A DNA stretch of 64,000 nucleotides from JADLGL01 sp963732865 (GTDB taxonomy: Bacteria; Pseudomonadota; Alphaproteobacteria; Rhizobiales; Kaistiaceae): assembly GCA_963732865.1 (NCBI GenBank), contig CAVTBC010000001.1, positions 62,001 to 126,000 of the forward strand, written 5' to 3'. Positions 63,660 to 64,000 of this stretch are shown piece by piece. Below the pieces are notes generated by a model. That model did not search any database, was not told the DNA's origin, and saw only the letters and a program-made list of their open reading frames with translations. The translations under genes and the position numbers were made by a program. Every line of letters starts with the position of its first letter. The stretch's first letter is position 1.

Positions 63660-64000
63660 ATGACCGTTCTCAAAGTCAACGGCATCCAGATCGACGTCCC
63701 GGCCCACTACACGCTGCTGCAGGCGTGCGAGGAGGCCGGCGCCGAAGTGCCGCGCTTTTGCTTCCACGAGCGCCTGTCGATCGCCGGCAATTGCCGCATG
63801 TGCCTGGTCGAGCTGAAGGGGTCGCCGAAGCCGGTGGCGTCGTGCGCCTGGGCCGTGCGTGACTGCCGGCCCGGCCCGAACGGCGAACCGCCCGAAGTCG
63901 TCACCCGCTCCCCCTTCGTGCGCAACGCGCGCGAGGGTGTGATGGAGTTCCTGCTGATCAACCATCCGCTCGATTGCCCGATCTGCGATCAGGGCGGCGA
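63660..64000 (+). CDS. nuoG: NADH-quinone oxidoreductase subunit G (3' partial)
   Basis: This is the beginning of the large Fe-S subunit of complex I, about 113 residues visible before the window ends. It starts MTVLKVNGIQIDVPAHYTLLQACEEAG and has the N-terminal [2Fe-2S] ligands in RFCFHERL and GNCRMCLVEL plus a further Cys in ASCAW, then NHPLDCPICDQGG, the beginning of the [4Fe-4S] module. The ATG at 63660 lies six bases after nuoF. The rest, including the molybdopterin-fold domain, lies to the right. Confidence 0.97.
   Translation, partial: MTVLKVNGIQIDVPAHYTLLQACEEAGAEVPRFCFHERLSIAGNCRMCLVELKGSPKPVASCAWAVRDCRPGPNGEPPEVVTRSPFVRNAREGVMEFLLINHPLDCPICDQGG

Overview
The window is 64 kb of GC-rich, densely packed bacterial core genome. 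It points to an alphaproteobacterium of the Hyphomicrobiales (Rhizobiales) type: the CckA cell-cycle kinase, the purC-purS-purQ-purL-bolA-grxD block, the F1-ATPase inhibitor zeta (DUF1476), the block tig-clpP-clpX-lon-hupB-tRNA-Val-tRNA-Asp-nuoA...G, and a NuoE with a C-terminal helix-hairpin-helix tail are all typical of that group. The genus cannot be settled from this sequence. No insertion sequence, prophage, CRISPR array or plasmid gene was seen.

Layout. 1-5.7 kb: the end of a GT10-like fucosyltransferase, a Tat-exported molybdopterin protein with its cytochrome b561 partner, a small-molecule methyltransferase, and the YcjX/YcjF-like pair. 5.8-11.3 kb: SixA-like phosphatase, FlgN-like protein, DksA, FliO-like protein and CckA, with a CtrA-type box between the FlgN-like gene and dksA. 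11.3-23.6 kb: a methyltransferase, a GT32-like transferase, recA with an SOS box, a VOC protein, alaS, a KefB-type antiporter, icd, a TfoX-like protein, a TrmJ-like methylase, murI and rpsD. 23.6-36.8 kb: a PAS-GGDEF-EAL protein and the purine block on the minus strand, interrupted on the plus strand by a PPi-dependent phosphofructokinase and two exported beta-propeller proteins. 36.8-50 kb: small membrane and secreted proteins, rpe, an FNR-type regulator, a periplasmic binding protein, a type-4 uracil-DNA glycosylase, crcB, rluC, ATP12, acylphosphatase, lipB, tRNA-Leu, mgtE, an oxidoreductase, an FMN reductase and an MFS exporter. 50-64 kb: a candidate small RNA, a DUF599 protein, tRNA-Leu, the trigger factor/Clp/Lon proteostasis block, HU, two tRNAs and the start of the complex I operon (nuoA to a partial nuoG).

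The most notable new element is a probable small RNA on the minus strand at about 50285-50165: three hairpins whose loops all carry CU-rich anti-Shine-Dalgarno-like sequences, ending in a GC hairpin plus T6. Its shape recalls the rhizobial alpha-r14/NfeR1 family.

Caution on sequence quality: about eleven single-base frameshifts break conserved and mostly indispensable genes (cckA, alaS, purL three times, the end of purQ, nuoE, DUF1476, and also sixA, DUF599 and the GGDEF-EAL gene). Nine look like one extra base and two like one missing base. In each case the protein continues in another frame after the break. Sequencing or assembly indels explain this better than gene decay, so each such gene is annotated over its full span with the break marked.
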